Assembly (NCBI GenBank): GCA_023247875.1
Contig: JAHFFQ010000049.1
Span: forward strand, 1 to 9,034
Reading direction: 5' to 3'
Length of the DNA: 9,034 bases
From: Candidatus Omnitrophota bacterium
GTDB taxonomy: Bacteria; Omnitrophota; Gorgyraeia; Gygaellales; Profunditerraquicolaceae
The notes under the pieces were generated by a model. It saw only the letters and a program-made list of their open reading frames with translations. It was not told the DNA's origin and did no database searches. Shown here in pieces: positions 7,897 to 9,034 of this stretch; position 1 is the first letter of the stretch, and each line of letters starts with the position of its first letter. Position numbers and translations under genes: made by a program.

Positions 7897-8135
7897 TCGG
7901 CGACATGGTGCAGAACCTCGGAAATAAAACTTTGGTATTTGAGCCCTAATTTTCTCGCTTTTTGCTTAATGGTTTCCAGATCGTAGCTGTTTAAGCGTAT
8001 ATTTAAAACAGCGTCTTTCTTCCTACGCTCAAGAGATTCCACAATTTCCTTATACTCTTCCTTGCCTACTGGAACAAATTCCCCCAAGTGATCCTCAATC
8101 CAGCGTTCCTGCTTATTTAATTTTATTTTTCTCAT
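7890..8135 (-). CDS. Ribbon-helix-helix (CopG/BrnA-like) antitoxin
   Basis: An 81-residue protein. The C-terminal half has the ribbon-helix-helix pattern: a strand AVLNIRLN (42-49), a helix around DLETIKQKARKLG (52-64), a turn, and a second helix QSFISEVLHHVAEA (68-81). The charged N-terminal half (LNKQERWIEDHLGEF) would be the part that wraps the toxin in related pairs. It lies directly behind a BrnT-like gene, overlapping it by 23 nt, with a strong AGGAGG at 8140-8145, 4 nt before the ATG. In BrnTA-type modules the antitoxin neutralises the toxin and, with it, represses the shared promoter; palindromes suited to such binding lie at 8412-8428. The antitoxin assignment rests on fold pattern and context, not on a specific family match. 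Confidence 0.8.
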   Translation of the reverse strand: MRKIKLNKQERWIEDHLGEFVPVGKEEYKEIVESLERRKKDAVLNIRLNSYDLETIKQKARKLGLKYQSFISEVLHHVAEA

Positions 8136-8391
8136 CGCCCCTCCTCTCTTTATAAATCTTTTTAAGTTTGCGGCTCGGGTATATTGTTTTTAGAAATATC
8201 CCTTCGGGCCCAAAGACAAACGGCACCGCCCATACATATCCCTTATATTCGTATACTAGAACCCTTTGATTATCCCGGCTGGGGTTCCTCTGAATGCCAA
8301 GAAATTTAGCCTGAATTATCTCTTCAAACGAAACTCCCCGTATGCGCTTTAGCCGCCGGCTCTTTAAAAGGCTCCATCTTACTTGTTGCAT
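8113..8391 (-). CDS. BrnT-like toxin of a type II toxin-antitoxin pair, putative ribonuclease
   Basis: A small basic 92-residue protein (from the ATG) with the layout of BrnT-like toxins of the RelE/ParE superfamily. An N-terminal helix leads to RGVSFEEI (18-25). Strands RVLVYEY (43-49) and GYVWAVPFV (51-59) follow, then FLKTIYPSRKLKKIYK (66-81), where the conserved Ser-Arg-Lys and Tyr resemble the ISARK...Y ending of BrnT. BrnT cleaves RNA and arrests growth; that activity is inferred here. The frame extends five codons to a TTG at 8406, but the ATG at 8391 is preferred because AAGGGA (8395-8400) lies just upstream and the TTG has no Shine-Dalgarno. Toxin-before-antitoxin order and the 23-nt overlap match brnTA. 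A DUF4258-type or otherwise uncharacterised RelE-fold toxin is the alternative. Confidence 0.78.
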   Translation of the reverse strand: MQQVRWSLLKSRRLKRIRGVSFEEIIQAKFLGIQRNPSRDNQRVLVYEYKGYVWAVPFVFGPEGIFLKTIYPSRKLKKIYKERRGDEKNKIK

Positions 8392-8411
8392 GTTTCCCTT
8401 GCGCAACGGAA

Positions 8412-8428
8412 TGTATATACAATTGTAT
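8412..8428. promoter_or_regulatory. probable ribbon-helix-helix operator: two overlapping palindromes on the -10
   Basis: TGTATATACA (8412-8421) and ATACAATTGTAT (8417-8428) are both perfect palindromes. They share the half-site ATACA/TGTAT, giving three successive half-sites over 17 bp. The second covers the -10 hexamer and the first covers the start-point region. Short, closely spaced palindromes of this kind are what dimeric ribbon-helix-helix repressors bind cooperatively. Binding by the antitoxin encoded downstream is inferred. Confidence 0.55.
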
Positions 8429-8449
8429 TACTTTAATTATTTTTGTCAA
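8422..8449 (-). promoter_or_regulatory. sigma-70-type promoter of the toxin-antitoxin operon
   Basis: The minus strand shows a perfect TTGACA -35 (8444-8449), a 16-bp spacer, and a TACAAT -10 (8422-8427). Transcription would start near 8415, about 24 nt before the toxin ATG. The -10 lies inside a 12-bp palindrome, which suits repression by the antitoxin or the toxin-antitoxin complex. Confidence 0.75.
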
Positions 8450-8515
8450 GCTCTTTTTTATCCGTTGCGCGCTCCCTTCTATCTCAATTGACGCAAAAGG
8501 AGGGAAAATCTAACC

Positions 8516-8551
8516 AAAAAAGAAAAGATGGCCGCAAATTGTGGCCATCTT
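8516..8551 (-). terminator. intrinsic terminator of the S74-domain gene
   Basis: On the minus strand AAGATGGCC (8543-8551) pairs perfectly with GGCCATCTT (8525-8533) across a 9-nt loop. The stem is followed at once by TTTTCTTTTTT (8516-8526). It lies about 26 nt after the stop codon of the secreted S74 protein gene. It should separate that gene from the toxin-antitoxin promoter 65 nt further on. The opposite strand has no T-tract after the hairpin, so it is directional. Confidence 0.88.
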
Positions 8552-8577
8552 AATAATTAAGTATTGTGTCCCCGGAA

Positions 8578-9018
8578 TTACCGCTTTCCTTTTAGGCCGG
8601 CTATTTCTGTTTTCAGGCTTTCTATTTCTTGCTGCTGCTCCTTGATGGCATTGATCAGGACAAAAGTTAAGGGTCCGGAGTTAAAGTTAAACAGGGTGGT
8701 TTCTTCTTTGTCTTGGGGGTTAAGCTTAGCCTTATAGGTAGAGATGGTGTAAGGGGCGATATCCTTGATATCCTGGGCAACCAGGCCTATGCCTGCCATA
8801 TCCTTGGGAGTGCCTCCTTTACCGTTGTAGTAGTAGTGGATGGGGTTTAGCTTGGTGATCACATTCAAGCCATCAGTAAAGGGTTTGCTATCCTTCTTCA
8901 GGCGCCTGTCAGAGGCAACAGCGGGGGTAGTTGTAATAAAACTATTGGATTCTTCGGCATGAGCTATTACAAAAAAGAAAGAGAAAAAGAACAAAGAAAG
9001 CAATGTTTTCTTTAGCAT
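8578..9018 (-). CDS. Secreted stand-alone peptidase S74 (tail-fibre intramolecular chaperone) domain protein
   Basis: A 146-residue protein. Residues 1-21 form a clear Sec signal peptide: KK, a phenylalanine-rich core, then an AHA cleavage site before Glu22. Only about 14 residues separate this from the S74 domain, which begins at SDRRLKKD (36-43) and continues with GLNVITKLNPIHYYYN (49-64), MAGIGLVAQDIKDI (74-87) and LTFVLINAIKEQQQEI (117-132). It ends in a short coiled coil (about 122-144). In phage tail spikes this domain trimerises, helps the upstream chain fold, then cuts itself off at the conserved Ser (here Ser36) with help from a Lys (here Lys41 or Lys42). Here there is almost no upstream chain to fold. 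The ATG has AAGGAGG at 9027-9033, 8 nt upstream. The promoter is beyond the window edge. Role unknown; the domain call is secure. Confidence 0.88.
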   Translation of the reverse strand: MLKKTLLSLFFFSFFFVIAHAEESNSFITTTPAVASDRRLKKDSKPFTDGLNVITKLNPIHYYYNGKGGTPKDMAGIGLVAQDIKDIAPYTISTYKAKLNPQDKEETTLFNFNSGPLTFVLINAIKEQQQEIESLKTEIAGLKGKR

Positions 9019-9034
9019 ATTTAGTCCCTCCTTA

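Larger units (their letters stand above)
8401..8470. repeat. perfect 10-bp inverted repeat bracketing the toxin-antitoxin promoter
   Basis: GCGCAACGGA at 8401-8410 recurs as its exact reverse complement TCCGTTGCGC at 8461-8470, with 50 bp between. The midpoint of the pair coincides with the midpoint of the -35/-10 spacer. A hexamer TCCCTT lies outside each arm (8395-8400 and 8473-8478), though with a 2-bp offset on the right. The repeat is certain; its meaning (outer operator pair, remnant of a tiny mobile element, or chance) is not. Confidence 0.6.

Noticed and set aside
7554..7949. Plus-strand frame of 131 codons running across purB, its promoter and the antitoxin
   Set aside because: It is antisense to two well-supported genes and their promoter, has no ribosome-binding site and no recognisable motif.
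8392..8406. TTG start at 8406 for the toxin
   Set aside because: No Shine-Dalgarno upstream of the TTG, while the in-frame ATG at 8391 has AAGGGA just before it. Not excluded, only less likely.
8473..8505. Imperfect stem TCCCTTCT / AGGAGGGA with a 17-nt loop
   Set aside because: Long loop, one wobble pair, no T-tract and no gene for it to serve; probably chance in purine/pyrimidine-rich DNA.
1..9034. CRISPR arrays, tRNA or rRNA genes, insertion sequences, prophage genes
   Set aside because: None seen. The S74 domain occurs in phage tail fibres, but the protein here has a Sec signal peptide and no phage neighbours.

Overview
All genes in this window lie on the minus strand, so transcription runs from high to low coordinates. 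The main content is a compact de novo purine synthesis operon, read in the order purB, a fused purS-purS-purL, a LOG-family gene, purQ, purF and purM. purM is cut by the left edge of the window. Upstream of it are a small toxin-antitoxin pair and a short secreted protein with a peptidase S74 (tail-fibre chaperone) domain.

The organism is a bacterium: Shine-Dalgarno sites, sigma-70-type promoters, intrinsic terminators and tightly overlapping genes are all visible. PurF is the Bacillus-type enzyme with a propeptide and [4Fe-4S] cysteines. FGAM synthase is the multi-subunit type (small PurL, PurS, separate PurQ) rather than the large single-chain enzyme of gammaproteobacteria. Together with the stand-alone S74 protein this would fit an uncultured, probably anaerobic lineage such as Omnitrophota or a deltaproteobacterium-like group. 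That placement is a guess and no taxonomic marker is present.

Layout from right to left. 8578-9018: secreted S74-domain protein, followed by a strong hairpin and T-tract terminator (8516-8551). 8113-8449: a sigma-70 promoter overlapped by short palindromes, then a BrnT-like toxin and an overlapping ribbon-helix-helix antitoxin. A perfect 10-bp inverted repeat brackets this promoter. 7845-7872: a strong promoter with an extended -10, starting the purine operon with a leader of only about 25-30 nt. 1-7811: the operon itself. After a 38-nt gap between purB and purSL, each junction overlaps (7, 14, 20 and 20 nt), suggesting translational coupling.

How the genes work together: PurF makes phosphoribosylamine from PRPP and glutamine. 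PurSL with the glutaminase PurQ converts FGAR to FGAM. PurM closes the first ring to AIR. PurB acts at SAICAR cleavage and again at adenylosuccinate cleavage to AMP. The LOG protein is not a known biosynthetic enzyme; its family cleaves nucleoside monophosphates to base and ribose 5-phosphate. Its position between the two halves of FGAM synthase is the most interesting feature. purC, purD, purE, purH and purN are not in this window.
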